Part shown: in pieces, positions 9,696 through 19,981 of the stretch
How the letters are laid out: each line of letters starts with the position of its first letter
How positions within the stretch are numbered: the first letter of the stretch is position 1
NCBI GenBank assembly: GCA_021464525.1
Contig: JADRCO010000829.1
Location: 1-25,857 of the forward strand
From: Rhizophagus sp. LPA8_4_AMF
Taxonomy: Eukaryota > Glomeromycota > Glomeromycetes > Glomerales > Glomeraceae
Direction of reading: 5' to 3'
Length of the DNA stretch: 25,857 nt
The notes under the pieces: model-generated
The model's input: only the letters and a program-made list of their open reading frames with translations
Told to the model about the DNA's origin: nothing
Databases searched by the model: none
Made by a program: the position numbers and the translations under genes

Positions 9696-11471
9696 TTAAC
9701 GAGAAGATTGAGACGCTGGAACTGCTTTTACGGAAGGAATATGACGTTCCAAATATTTAATTTCGGCTTCCAAATCCTATTAAATTTCAAAAATTAATAT
9801 TTGATAAAATAAACAATTAACTAATTTAATATAATAAAATTTTTTATTAAATTTATACTAACTTGGCAATATCCATCCAATGGTAAATCATTTGTATCAT
9901 AACCTTTGTTTTTAAGAAAATTATTAATTTAAAATTCAATTTTCATAAATTCAAAAATAAAACAAAAATATTAACATACCGAATGGATTCTCAATTTCAG
10001 CACCTGTAGAAAAAAAAAAAAAAATTTTTTTACATTGAGTTTTTTACTTTTAAAAAAAAAATTCAATAAAAAAAAAAATATTTAAACGAAATATTACCAA
10101 TAGATTCAACACCAAAAAGAATGAAACCAACTAACACAACAGTTGGGATAGTAATCCATCCGAGCATTGCAACTAAAGTGAATGGAAGTATCCAAACATA
10201 TATAATGACGGCTTGTTTCCTATTCATAATGAAATAAAATTATTTAAAATCCAAATATCTTCATTTAAAAATCAATTATTAATGCAAACCGTACTTACAG
10301 ATGAACGTTATAAGCAAAAGGAATTGGTGTATTACCAATTCTTTCTAAATTACCAAAAATATCGACCAAATTGTTTAAATTTGAAGAAATAGTACCATAA
10401 GCACTATCCATAATATTATTTCGTTTTTTATCAATATACAATCCAACATGGAAAACAATTTCAAGTGGTAAACTCATACTAGCATCAACTTCATTACCCC
10501 ATTCTGATGCACCAAACCATATAGTTGTATCATCACCAGAATAATTATTACGAAGAGTAGCATAAGTTGAAGGGGGGATTCTGTTTGCAATTGTACGAAG
10601 TGATGACCTAACATCGGGTAGATCTGTTGAAGGTCTATTAGCATCATGTCTATTAGGGTCTTCTTCACTTCCTGATCCCAATACTGTATTTTCTTGTGCG
10701 ACATTTCCATCAAAGTTTGTTAATTGGAGTCCCTCGGGAAGAAGGTCATTTAGATCATACCAATCAATACCGAATTCTAAACGAAGATGATGTTTAACAG
10801 CAATTGCGAATGCCAATAAAAGTTTAACGTTCCTTTCTTTTTCTTGACGATCACCCTCGTCAACTTCCCTTACGCCAACCCAGATGTTACGTGTGGCATT
10901 TCGAATGTCAGTGCTAATAAAACGAAAAATTTGTCTTTAATACTATCTATGTCGTATCAAACGAACTTTTTGATGTCGACATGCGATATCAAGATTAAAA
11001 TTATTTACCACATGCTGACAAATAATTTTCTGCCTTCATAATAACGATCATAAGCATTGTTCGTTCGAAAAGCCAAAAGAAGACCAACAACCACAGCAAC
11101 AGTACCAACTGAAATTTACCATTATAATTAAAAATATGTATAATATAACTAATTTTTCAACAATTTGATAAAAAAATAAACTTACCCAAACTTTCTGGCA
11201 TTCTGACATCTATTTCAAAAATCTTGTATAGGACAACTACAAGAGTAGTGAAAAGGGCTGTAAAGAAAAGAACGGGAATGGTAGTCGGAAGCACCTATTA
11301 ATGAAATCGTGTTAAAAAATTCCTACAAGAAAGGTCGAGATTTTTTCTTTTAATGCTTACAGAGCCTCTAATTCGTAGAACGTCAGGGTAACCCCATCCT
11401 CTGCGCCCGCATAACCGTTTACAATATCTCTGTTTAGAATTAGGATTTTTAAAATTAGCGTCAACTGGCAT
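9696..11471 (-). CDS. Bestrophin / UPF0187-family anion channel-like protein
   Basis: Eight exons on the minus strand: 11471-11361, 11294-11186, 11108-11009, 10913-10299, 10219-10098, 10003-9980, 9903-9863 and 9776-9696, giving 400 aa. A hydrophobic segment at about 41-61 (TTIPVLFFTALFTTLVVVLY) is followed by a second one (74-87) running into the hallmark FRTNNAYDRYYEGR (87-100). Further membrane segments lie at about 314-352. The other hallmark, EIENPFGYDTNDLPLD, falls at 355-370; it matches the bestrophin family's acidic Ca-clasp/aperture region. An acidic, Asn-rich insert (GSGSEEDPNRHDANRPSTD) interrupts the central helical part. Bestrophins form pentameric chloride/anion channels; fungal members are mostly uncharacterised, so substrate and membrane are unknown. 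One exon is only 24 nt long. The start is the first ATG before the first hydrophobic segment. Confidence 0.88.
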
Positions 11472-12092
11472 TTCGTAATTATTTAATTCGTTAAAATTGC
11501 GATGAAAAAAAAGGGAATAGAAAAGCTCGTTCGAGGGACTTTTTATCTTGTTTTTGATGATAATCTCAGGTTGATCCTCATTTAGAAATCTTGTAATGCT
11601 TTACAGCCCTCGTACATGCAATAAATATTTATTATTGGCCGAATGAATCAGCCTACAGATATTGTACATTTAATCAATCCTTGAATTGGTGAAGTTTGGC
11701 GTTATGGGTACCTATAATGGAAAACAGTCTCGTAATCAATGACTCGTGTATTTTCAAGAGTCGATTAGTGATCAGCGTTAGATCCACTTTTTATACCGAT
11801 TTAAACTTTAAAAAATAATATTTCCAAATTCGTTTGTTGATTGGGCGCAAATAAATATTTATTTAAAATATTTTTCTGTTTCACTAAAAAAAAATTAAAT
11901 GTAAGAATTAAACCACTCCAAGCCACGCCCATTATAGGAAAGTTTTTCCGAAAAGAATATAAACTATTGTATCAACAGTTATCACACATGAATTTAACAA
12001 TATACACTAAATCAGTAAATTTATTATTTCATAAACATGAAAATTATCGAGTTTGAACCTAAAAATGAAAAATGATATTAGAAGACGATATA
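11472..12092. promoter_or_regulatory. Spacer between CCT4 3' end and bestrophin start
   Basis: The 621-bp spacer has mixed composition and no supported gene. It must contain the CCT4 3' UTR and the bestrophin-gene promoter (both minus strand). One CCAAT box in minus-strand orientation (attgg at 11634-11638) lies about 165 bp upstream of the bestrophin ATG. The plus-strand open frame at 11841-12056 looks like chance. Confidence 0.45.
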
Positions 12093-14658
12093 TTACATAA
12101 GAAAATGTCTAATTATGAACATATTTACCAAATCATCGATCTTAAGCAGCATCTTTACGGTCTCTGCAGACAATTCTATTGCACTGGTTGACACAAGTAA
12201 AGGTTGTATGACATTTTCTTCGAGAATATTTGAAATTGTGCCCTTAAATATAAAAGTGTATGTTAAAAAATCCCTTCAAAAAAATAAACAACAAACCAAA
12301 TTAAATTCTAACGCTACTTTTTTCACATTTATTCCTGCAGTTTTCTCTCCTAAAGCATGTTTATTTCTTAATTCGGTAACAATATTAATGGGATTCAATC
12401 CTGCATTTTCAGCTAATGTTATTGGAATAACTTCAAGCGCATTGGCAAAAGCTTCAAAACAATGAGCTTCCATGCCCTTTAGTGTTTTTGCATACTCCGA
12501 TAATCGCTGCGAAACTTCAATTTCAGGTGCTCCCCCTCCTGCAATGAGTGCTCTAATTGAAGAATTACAAGTATTTAAAAATTATTTCCAAAATGTTATT
12601 TTTAAAATAAAAAAAATAAGAAATCTCACTTTTTCTTTACAAGACAACGAACAACACAAAGCGCGTCATGAAGTGAACGTTCAGCCTCTTCCAAAACCAG
12701 AGAATTAGCACCACGACATAAGATTGACACAGTTTTGCCAATGTGTTTGACACCAGTAATCTTAACAACACGAGCACCTGAAGTTTGAACTTCGTCAATA
12801 AGTTCAGCATAACCAAGTTTATCCTCAACAAATGATTCTATATCCGCAATTGGTTTACAGCCAGTACTCTACGAAATGGAATATAACTTAAGTTGAAAAG
12901 GAAATTTAAGTTAGATTTATAAAATTAGAAAAGAATTACCTTACAAATAAACTCAATCTCGTCTCTTTCAATATCTTTAACCACTAAAATTTTCAACTTT
13001 GACAAGAAGTGTAAAGACAAATCATTAACAGCATCTCTAAGAATTGATTTTTGAATTAAAAGAACATTACATCCTGTTTTTTTAATTTTTTTACACATAT
13101 TAAGAAGATATTGTCGTTCTTCCTTTAAAATTTTATCCATAAGTCTATAATCATTAACTATGATTTGATTCTCCATCTAAATATAAAAAATAAAATAAAT
13201 GTGAATAAAAAGAAATCTGAAGAAATTAAATTTACTTGGCATAATTCATACATCGGGTTTTGGTGGAGATAACTGAAACTGAATTAGGCCTATCTTTGCT
13301 TTCTCAATGCGAGTAGGTCCTCCAGAATTTTTAACAACATTTTGGGTAAGTACTAATCCATCTATTAATTCAGTGTCATCAATTGTCCCACCAACTTTTT
13401 TAACAATACGAATATCTTTTAAATCCACATTAGTAGCTGTTGCTGGGTCAATTACGCGCAATACAGCATCAACAGCAATAGGGGCAAGAAGGCCAGAATA
13501 TTGTGAAACAATCTATATAAAAAATATTCAATAAGAAACATGAAATTTTTTGTAAAAAATTGATTATTTAACCTACTTTTGAGTTTAATGAAGTGCTAGC
13601 TGCCCTTAACAATGAATTCTTATCTGATAAATCTATTTGAGTAGACATCTCTGTAAGATATTCAGTTGATTTATTGGCAGCGCGCTGGAAAGCTTCAGCA
13701 ATTGTTGTAGGGTGTATCCCTAAGAATTAATAATTAAAAATACATTACTTATTATAAATCACTAATTACATTTCTAAAGAAGAAGGACCTTAGTTTAAAA
13801 TGAAAGGCAAGATTCTTCTCCTTTTAATACGTTCCGCTATTTTTCGGGCTATATGGAAATTTTATTACCCTTAACAAGCATTTTCTCAGCAGCTCCCAAA
13901 AGTGCGCCTGCAATAACTACAACAGACGTTGTCCCATCTCCGGCCTCAACATCTTGAGCAGCAGACAAATCAACAAGCTGCTCAATAATTTATTTGTTAG
14001 ATTAAACTGAACAACTTACATGCCTAAAACATAAAATATATAAAACTTTTACCATTTTGGCTGCGGGATGTAAAACAGACATGTGTTTCAAAATTGTAGC
14101 TCCATCATTAGTGATGACAACTTCTCCACTACCAGTTTGAATCTAGTTGAGATTATAATCAATAGCATATGATTAAGTGTAAGTAATTAGTTGTGAGGTC
14201 ATGTTTATTGTATGTGATCCATTTTAAATCAGCAGATGATAATAAAACATAAAAATTCTCACCATTTTATCCATGCCTTTAGGACCAAGGGAAGTCCGCA
14301 CAGCATCTCCTACCGCTAAAATAAATGAAAGATTAAATTAATAATTTTTTTCTAAGCAAAAAAGTTTAGACGAATTTAATTTAGATCTATCTTTCTTTGG
14401 CTACATTCTATTTTTTACGATCATCCAAATTTTTAGTAAAAAGTTTCTTTGCTTATTTTAACTTTGAATGGCCTAAGTGTTTTCGTATTCTCTTGTGCAA
14501 AACTTCAAGAAACGAAAGATATTTCGAAGCGTGTTACGCTCCAAAGTTGTATTTAAATTAAATGTACCTTTAGCAGCGATAATGTTGCTAAGTCGAACTT
14601 CTACGGGCTTTTCCTTGTCTTTGAAGGATCTATAACTCGATACTTTGTTTTCTGTCAT
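12093..14658 (-). CDS. CCT4: T-complex protein 1 subunit delta (CCT4)
   Basis: Ten exons on the minus strand: 14658-14568, 14315-14263, 14142-14053, 13977-13869, 13719-13577, 13512-13252, 13176-12940, 12868-12630, 12552-12318 and 12242-12093. All junctions keep frame and give 535 aa, the usual CCT4 length. It is one of eight subunits of the cytosolic TRiC/CCT ring that folds actin, tubulin and WD40 proteins. Group II chaperonin ATP motifs are complete: LGPKGMDKM (40-48), TNDGATIL (59-66), GDGTT (91-95) and GGGAPE (413-418). The delta identity rests on [18 protein letters not shown], the run [19 protein letters not shown], and KIDDLV near the C-terminus. After KIDDLVN the frame adds MFIIRHFLM before the stop, a tail unlike other CCT4 ends. 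The start is the only ATG before [11 protein letters not shown]. It shares a divergent promoter with COX20. Confidence 0.95.
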
Positions 14659-14778
14659 AATGTGTACAAAAAAAAAATAAAAATCAGTTGCAGATATTTA
14701 CGTGTACGATCAGCCAATTAGATTAATAAGTTAGGATAAGATCCAAAAATTTATGATCAGCAAAATTATATATTTATC
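14659..14778. promoter_or_regulatory. Divergent CCT4-COX20 promoter with CCAAT box
   Basis: Only 120 bp separate the two start codons, so both promoters and both 5' leaders overlap. A CCAAT box (14714-14718) lies in the middle, 61 bp before the COX20 ATG, with atgatcag and acgatcag words beside it. CCAAT is bound by the Hap2/3/5 complex, which in yeast activates respiratory genes; applying this here is inference. Confidence 0.5.
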
Positions 14779-15439
14779 ATGAGTTCTTCAGACAAGAATA
14801 TTTCAATAGATTCTCAATCAAATGAATCAACAACCAAAGAAAATCAATTCTTGATAGTTTTGAAAGTAAGTTGGAACTTTCATACAACTTTATAATTCCC
14901 TATTCATTCGACTGACATTATGCTATAGAATTTGAGTCTGAATGACTTCAAAAATATTGGTAAAATTCCATGCGCCCGTAAAAGCTTAATGTATGGAATT
15001 GGTGGAGGAACAACCATTGGCGCATTAAGATTCTTACAGAAAGGTTTGGTCAACTCTGATTTCACGGTACGCTTAGTACCGTACAAAATAAATTAAATGT
15101 ATATTAAATTAGGGTGTAATTATGATAATTACAGGTAGTGTTCTCTCGGCTTCAAATTGGGCTGTTGGATCGTTCTGTATGATTTCAATTGGAACATGGT
15201 GATAATATCTTTGCAATCTTAAGACTTTTTATTTTTTATTTATTTTATTTGTTTATAATATTTCTTGTTAGATATTTATAATTGTTTATTGTAATAATAG
15301 GGAATATTGTCGTATTAAACGACAGCTCCAAAACGACAAACTTAAGATAGTTGTAGAACAAATTAACGGGTTAAATAGGAAGAAAGCTCAGGCTAAAGCA
15401 ACAGAAAAGGCCAAGCAAGTAGACACAAATATAATTTGA
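14779..15439 (+). CDS. COX20: Cytochrome c oxidase assembly protein COX20
   Basis: Four exons: 14779-14865, 14929-15043, 15135-15198 and 15301-15439, giving 134 aa, within the family's usual small size. Cox20 is an inner-mitochondrial-membrane protein that binds newly inserted Cox2 and, in yeast, presents its precursor to the Imp1 protease. Visible family features are KIPCARKSLMYGIGGGTTIG followed by ALRFL (about 37-61), a first hydrophobic segment, then VLSASNWAVGSFCMISIGTW as the second membrane segment, then the conserved EYCRIKRQ and a basic helical tail (KAQAKATEKAKQ). Matching Cx(n)C-type cysteines occur in the loop. The second intron has an unusual GTTTGG donor, but joining there restores the family sequence exactly. 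The polar N-terminal 29 aa have no obvious presequence. Confidence 0.88.
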
Positions 15440-15962
15440 TGATTCATTCACGTTTACTATTTGTTATTACTAAATTAGCAAAAAAAGTCGAATTTTTTAT
15501 ACCTTTCGTAAGAAATTTATCAAGGATTTCCTCGTTATATGGATTCTCGATCATATTCTTGGGAATCTTTTCGTTGAGATACATACAATACGACGCGTTA
15601 TTGTATTAAAGCAATGATCGATCATTTCTAAAAAAAGGAAGATTTTTCTCCCAAGTTTAAAATATCTACCCCAATTTTTTTTCCTTTTTATTTATAAAAT
15701 ATTTATTTGCACCATTCATTCCACATTAGGATGTATGCTTTCCCTGTAAAAAAGTAGGATCTCGTGATTTTCCCCTTATTCCTCAAAAAAAAAAAAGATA
15801 CATTAATGTGCGAGATTTATCTAATTATTTATTGCAAAACTTGTTTATGAGTATCTATTTATAAAAGAAATTAATGAACGAAATATATGACGCATTGGCA
15901 GGAAATAGTTAATCCAGTAATTGTGCCCCTCACAATTATTGACGAGATGAGGCGATAGATAA

Positions 15963-15969
15963 TGAGTCA
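15963..15969. promoter_or_regulatory. AP-1/Gcn4-type site TGAGTCA
   Basis: An exact TGAGTCA lies upstream of the WDR26 gene. The inverse-orientation partner TGACTCA is at 16313-16319. Such sites bind fungal Gcn4/AP-1-like bZIP factors; function here is inferred. Confidence 0.35.
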
Positions 15970-16020
15970 ACTTTGATAAGAAGTTGGAGTGCATCGAGAG
16001 CGCGTTGATTGGGATATTAT

Positions 16021-16026
16021 CACGTG
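16021..16026. promoter_or_regulatory. E-box CACGTG
   Basis: The palindrome CACGTG is a bHLH (Cbf1/Pho4-like) target. It lies between the two TGASTCA sites in the WDR26 upstream region. A second CACGTG occurs at about 1308 in non-genic DNA, so chance is possible. Confidence 0.3.
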
Positions 16027-16312
16027 AATTTATGTACAATGTTTAACAAAAAAACTAGCTGGGAGAAGAACGTTGCAGAAATTTATCTTATGACGTCTAA
16101 CTTTTTTTTTCAGTTACATAAAAGGGGGTCATCGAGAAAAATGCTTAAATCTCTTCTTTTTGTTTCTTATTCAAAATATCTCAAGTGTTCAACTGTTATA
16201 TCTATCGATAGTGATATCGTTAAAGGCTGCTCCAACTAATTTCTTTTTTTTCGATACAAAGTTCGTTGCCTTTAACTTGATTTTCATCGAGACCTTTTCT
16301 ATAGAGTTGATG

Positions 16313-16319
16313 TGACTCA
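16313..16319. promoter_or_regulatory. AP-1/Gcn4-type site TGACTCA
   Basis: An exact TGACTCA lies about 150 bp upstream of the WDR26 open frame, the second such site in this upstream region. Confidence 0.35.
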
Positions 16320-16463
16320 CGTAACGTGGTACTCACTATTTCAACTATCCTTTGGTATAGGCACTTAATTTTAATTAGTAATACCCATTTTCGCCCCGCT
16401 TTCACGCATTTTTGTCCCTAATACTACCACAATTTTGGCACACTTGGGTGTGTGCCTTACTGA

Positions 16464-16841
16464 TATTTACCCATCCTGGAACGCGACTCGCAACTTGGAA
16501 GGACTAGTAGCAGAGGCAATTCAGTCAATAACGACACACATCAACTTTCGTTACGAAGATTATTAGAAAGTGCTTCTGCTGCAGTCACTCAGACTTCTTC
16601 ACACACACTGCTTAGCAACTTTGACGAAGATCAAGTTCCTTTCTCTTTTGCTTCGTCATCACACATTACTTCTCCTTCGAACTCCAGTTCTTCTTTTCCT
16701 ACGGACGAACTACGAAGTCAGACAAGTGGTTATCACCCTCGAGACGAAGTAGACGACTATCTTCAAGCTAGTGACTCTGATTCGGAGTTACGTTCACCTA
16801 AACGTTTGCGACTCGAAGAGCTTACAGAAAGACAACCAACA
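16464..16841 (+). other. Probable N-terminal coding extension of the WDR26 gene
   Basis: The reading frame of the first WDR26 exon stays open for 126 codons upstream of the first in-frame ATG, back to a TGA at 16461. The translation is Ser/Thr/Asp-rich and protein-like (RRLLESASAAVTQTSSHTLL; DYLQASDSDSELRSPKRLRL, with a possible nuclear signal KRLRL). CpG and CGA use is higher than in flanking DNA. There is no ATG in it, so translation probably begins in an upstream exon that I cannot place. A Ser-rich leader before LisH is also seen in animal WDR26. Confidence 0.55.
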
Positions 16842-19447
16842 ATGAGGATCAACCAAAATGAAAATGGTGTAGGAAGTAGCACTAACGGCGTTTCTCTTAA
16901 TAGTAATGGAGATTCTCAAAATGCAACCAATGGTCAAGCATTGACTAGTAATAGAATACAAAGAGCTCGGCGACAAGAGTTGGTTAGGCTAATGGTTCAG
17001 GCAATGCAAGACATGGGTTATAGGTATGTTTATATATTTTGATTCCTTGTGATCTCTTGAATAATAAATTCATTTTAATTTTTTTATAAAATTTTTTTAA
17101 GTCAATCTGCTGCCACACTTGAAAAAGAGTCTGGATTTCCACTTGAAAGTGCTGCAGTTGCGAAATTCAGGGATGGTGTCTTGAAGGGAGATTGGACTTT
17201 AGTAGAAAGTCTTTTCCCAACCTTGGAGTTAGATCAAAACAAAGATGTCGTGGTAAATTTAATGAATTAATTAATTTATAAATTCTTGCTATGATTTTTA
17301 TGATTTTAATAAATTATAATCTAATTTCTTTCAGGTTGTGAGATTTTTGATCCGCCAGCAAAAATATCTTGAATTACTAGAAACGCGACATATTAAGAAA
17401 GCTTTAATTGTGTTGAGGAATGAACTTGCTCCACTCGATTTTAACTCGGAAAGGCTTCATTCCTTGTCAAGGTAAGTTGTGTTAATTGAGACTTATAATA
17501 ATTAATAGACTGTAAACCCTAATATTTATGAATTTTTCCACCTATAATAGTTTTATGATGTGTAGTAATGCTGAAGATCTAAGACGCAGAGCTGAGTGGG
17601 ATGGCGCAAAAGGAACATCGCGCCAAAAATTATTAGCTGAAATTCAAAGTATTTATACATTATTGTTATTATTTTTTTTTTAAAACAAAAAAATATATCA
17701 TCTTTCTTTTCAATTGTTTAACGAATTAAATTTTTAGAATATATTTCACCTTCAATTATGGTTCCTGAACACCGTCTCGAGACATTGTTAGAACAAGCAA
17801 CTACTCTGCAACGCATATCATGTCTTTACCACAATTCAAGCGAATATATTTCACTATATTCCGACCATGTTTGTGACAGGTATTATAAAGTATTAATTAT
17901 TTTTTTTTATTTTTTTTTACGACATTTTTCTTATTTATCATCATTTTTTTTTAATAAATAAAATAAAATAAATAAAATAATTAGATCGCAATTTCCTTCA
18001 GTTACTACTCACATTTTCAGACACCATTCTGATGAAGTTTGGTATGTTGCTTTCTCTAATAATGGGAAATTCCTTGCTTCTGCATCAAGAGACAAGACAG
18101 CTATCATATGGAGCCTTGAAGTATGAATTGTCAATATGAATATAGCAATAAGCTTATTTTCTATTTGTAAAAAATTATTTTTCTTTTTACTAACATAAAT
18201 CTTATATATCAGACCTGGGATAAAGTTCATGTGCTCAGTGATCATACTGATTGTGTGTCCTTTTTGTCTTGGTCTCCGGATGATACAAAAATCTTAACTT
18301 GTGGTCAAGATAATGTCTTAAAACTTTGGAGTGTGGAGGTAAAAAAATTTTTTACCAAATAATTGAATAAAAGTCCAACAAGTAATTAATGATAATCATC
18401 ATAATATAGTCGGGTAGTTGTTTAAGTACCATGAAAAAACATGAAGAACCAGTAACTGCATGTGCTTGGCTCCCAGATGGAAAATGGTTTATTTCTGGAA
18501 GTCAGGATAAGAATACTTATTTATGGGTAAAATAAATTAACTTAATTGTTATAATTGTTACACATATATTTACAATCTTTTTTAATATTAGAATTTAGAC
18601 GGTACAACAATTCATAAGTGGCCTGGTGCGCGAATAGCAGATTTAGCAATTAATAAAGAAGGAACTAGAATGGTTGCAATTTGTCATGATAACAAGATAC
18701 ACATATATGATCTTATAACGAAAAAGGAAGAAGCGTACGTAAAAAAAATAAATGATATAATTTTTTCGGCGTAAAACTTTTTTTTCACTCCATTATGATA
18801 TCCAATATAGGACAATGGAAGAAAATGCAAAACTCACCTCAATTTGTTTATCGAGTGATTGCAAATATGCTTTAGTGAATCTATCCACAAAGGTAGGATT
18901 ATTTAAAAAAAAAAAGTTATGAAGAAGGATGGTTTATTTAAAGAGAATATTATCTTCCAATTTAGGAAATTCATTTATGGGATATTGACGAAAGGCGAAT
19001 TGTGCGAAAATATTTGGGCCAGAAGCAAGGGAAATTCGTTATACGATCTTGTTTTGGTGGAATAGATCAGGGATTTATTGTTAGCGGAAGCGAAGGTTTC
19101 GTATAATCTTAGAGCGGTTTGTGTTCTGAATAAAGGTGGGACACTATTGAATTATAATTGTCATTTTTAGATTCGAAGATTTACGTTTGGCATCGGGAAC
19201 ATGCAGATTTGATAGAAACATTATCTGGGCACAAAGGAGCAGTTAATAGTGTTAATTGGAGTCCAGTCAATCCGTACATGTTTGCTTCTGCGGGAGACGA
19301 CAATACCATTCGAATGTTAGTTGTTTTATTAAACAAAGTTCTCAAAAGTTTCTTTATTTCTTATTATATATTTTTTATACATATACTATTTGTAGATGGG
19401 GACCACCTGGTTCTGCTGATCATAATGGAAAAATGAAGACGCCATGA
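16842..19447 (+). CDS. WDR26: WDR26/Gid7 homolog, GID/CTLH ubiquitin ligase subunit
   Basis: Thirteen exons: 16842-17023, 17102-17252, 17335-17471, 17551-17648, 17738-17879, 17985-18120, 18213-18338, 18410-18526, 18592-18734, 18811-18892, 18966-19095, 19171-19315 and 19396-19447. They give 546 aa from the first in-frame ATG, more if the upstream extension is used. Domains in order: a LisH motif (about 46-78, VRLMVQAMQDMGYSQSAATL), a CTLH domain (about 80-140, FRDGVLKGDWTLVESLFP; VRFLIRQQKYLELLE), the family linker LYSDHVCDRSQFP, then seven WD40 blades (from about 245, starting HSDEVWYVAFSNNGKFLASA and ending AGDDNTIRIWGPPG). In yeast Gid7 drives supramolecular assembly of the E3 ligase that degrades gluconeogenic enzymes; the animal homolog is WDR26. 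WD40 proteins are also folding clients of CCT. At 18734 the donor GC|GTACGT is required, since the nearby GTAAAA breaks the next exon's frame. Confidence 0.92.
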
Positions 19448-19472
19448 TCATGCATTAATGATTTATGCAGTT

Positions 19473-19528
19473 ATGCAAATCCGTACATTACTTTCAGAAG
19501 CTTTTGTACGGCTTTTGCGGATTTGCAT
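19473..19528. repeat. Hairpin just after the WDR26 stop
   Basis: Perfect 11-bp arms atgcaaatccg (19473-19483) and cggatttgcat (19518-19528) enclose a second overlapping pair, ccgtac (19481-19486) and gtacgg (19506-19511). The DNA is less A/T-rich than usual for this genome. It starts 26 bp after the stop and so would lie in the 3' UTR. Confidence 0.55.
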
Positions 19529-19882
19529 TAAACACACTTCCGCAAAAGTTAAATTTAAGTTTCTGCGTGCCCGACGCGCGTGTTTTTGTTGGTGTAAAGA
19601 ATGGATTTTATATTCGAAAGATCCGAGATAACGTCTTCATTTTACATCATTTTTAATTAATTATTTTCCTTTTTTTTTGTGTAGATAGTGATCCTATATG
19701 CTTCTGATCTGGAGCTTTTAGCTTTTATCTAGAAGCATTTGAGATCGTTGTTTTTAGATTATATATAAAATCAATTCCATTTTTCTTTCTTTAAGTTGAC
19801 TTCTTTGCAAAATATATAATGTAATTCCAAAATATTGTATATTTTTTTCAAGATGTTTATTTCATTTCTATTGTTAAGATAA

Positions 19883-19908
19883 ATAGGAATTTTTTTTCAA
19901 ATTCCTAT
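19883..19908. terminator. Perfect 10-bp hairpin in convergent 3' region
   Basis: The arms ataggaattt and aaattcctat enclose a 6-nt loop. It lies about 75 bp beyond the IMP1 stop on the minus strand. A 3'-end role is inferred from position only. Confidence 0.4.
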
Positions 19909-19917
19909 AAATTGAAT

Positions 19918-19958
19918 GTAAATTATATCTAGTTTACTGTCACTAGACGTAAATTTAC
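19918..19958. terminator. Interrupted hairpin next to the IMP1 3' end
   Basis: The outer arms tgtaaatt/aatttaca and inner arms tctagt/actaga are separated by small bulges. It lies 24 bp beyond the IMP1 stop (minus strand). Confidence 0.4.
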
Positions 19959-19981
19959 AATTATGAAATTTTAAATTTTTT

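Larger units (their letters stand above)
15440..16463. promoter_or_regulatory. COX20 3' flank and WDR26 upstream region
   Basis: About 1 kb without a supported gene. The distal part holds bZIP- and E-box-like sites, listed separately. Plus- and minus-strand open frames of 60-76 codons (for example 16009-16239) lack protein-like composition. Confidence 0.5.
19448..19981. other. Convergent 3' intergenic region (WDR26 / IMP1) with hairpins
   Basis: 534 bp between convergent stops. Four inverted repeats occur in series (19473-19528, 19698-19738, 19883-19908 and 19918-19958), described below. No coding sequence is seen; the open frame at 19465-19656 has no family character. Confidence 0.55.

Noticed and set aside
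10474..10713. 79-codon minus-strand open frame
   Set aside because: It is a shifted-frame shadow of the large bestrophin exon, which has clear family motifs.
12115..12465. 116-codon plus-strand open frame
   Set aside because: Antisense to CCT4 exons 9-10; the minus-strand translation gives conserved chaperonin sequence.
13307..13534. 75-codon plus-strand open frame
   Set aside because: Antisense to a conserved CCT4 exon.
16009..16239. 76-codon plus-strand open frame, possible first exon of WDR26
   Set aside because: No splice donor joins it in frame to the WDR26 exon, and its composition is not protein-like.
18735..18740. Alternative splice donor GTAAAA after GCGTAC in WDR26
   Set aside because: Using it puts the next exon out of frame; the donor four bases upstream restores the WD40 sequence.
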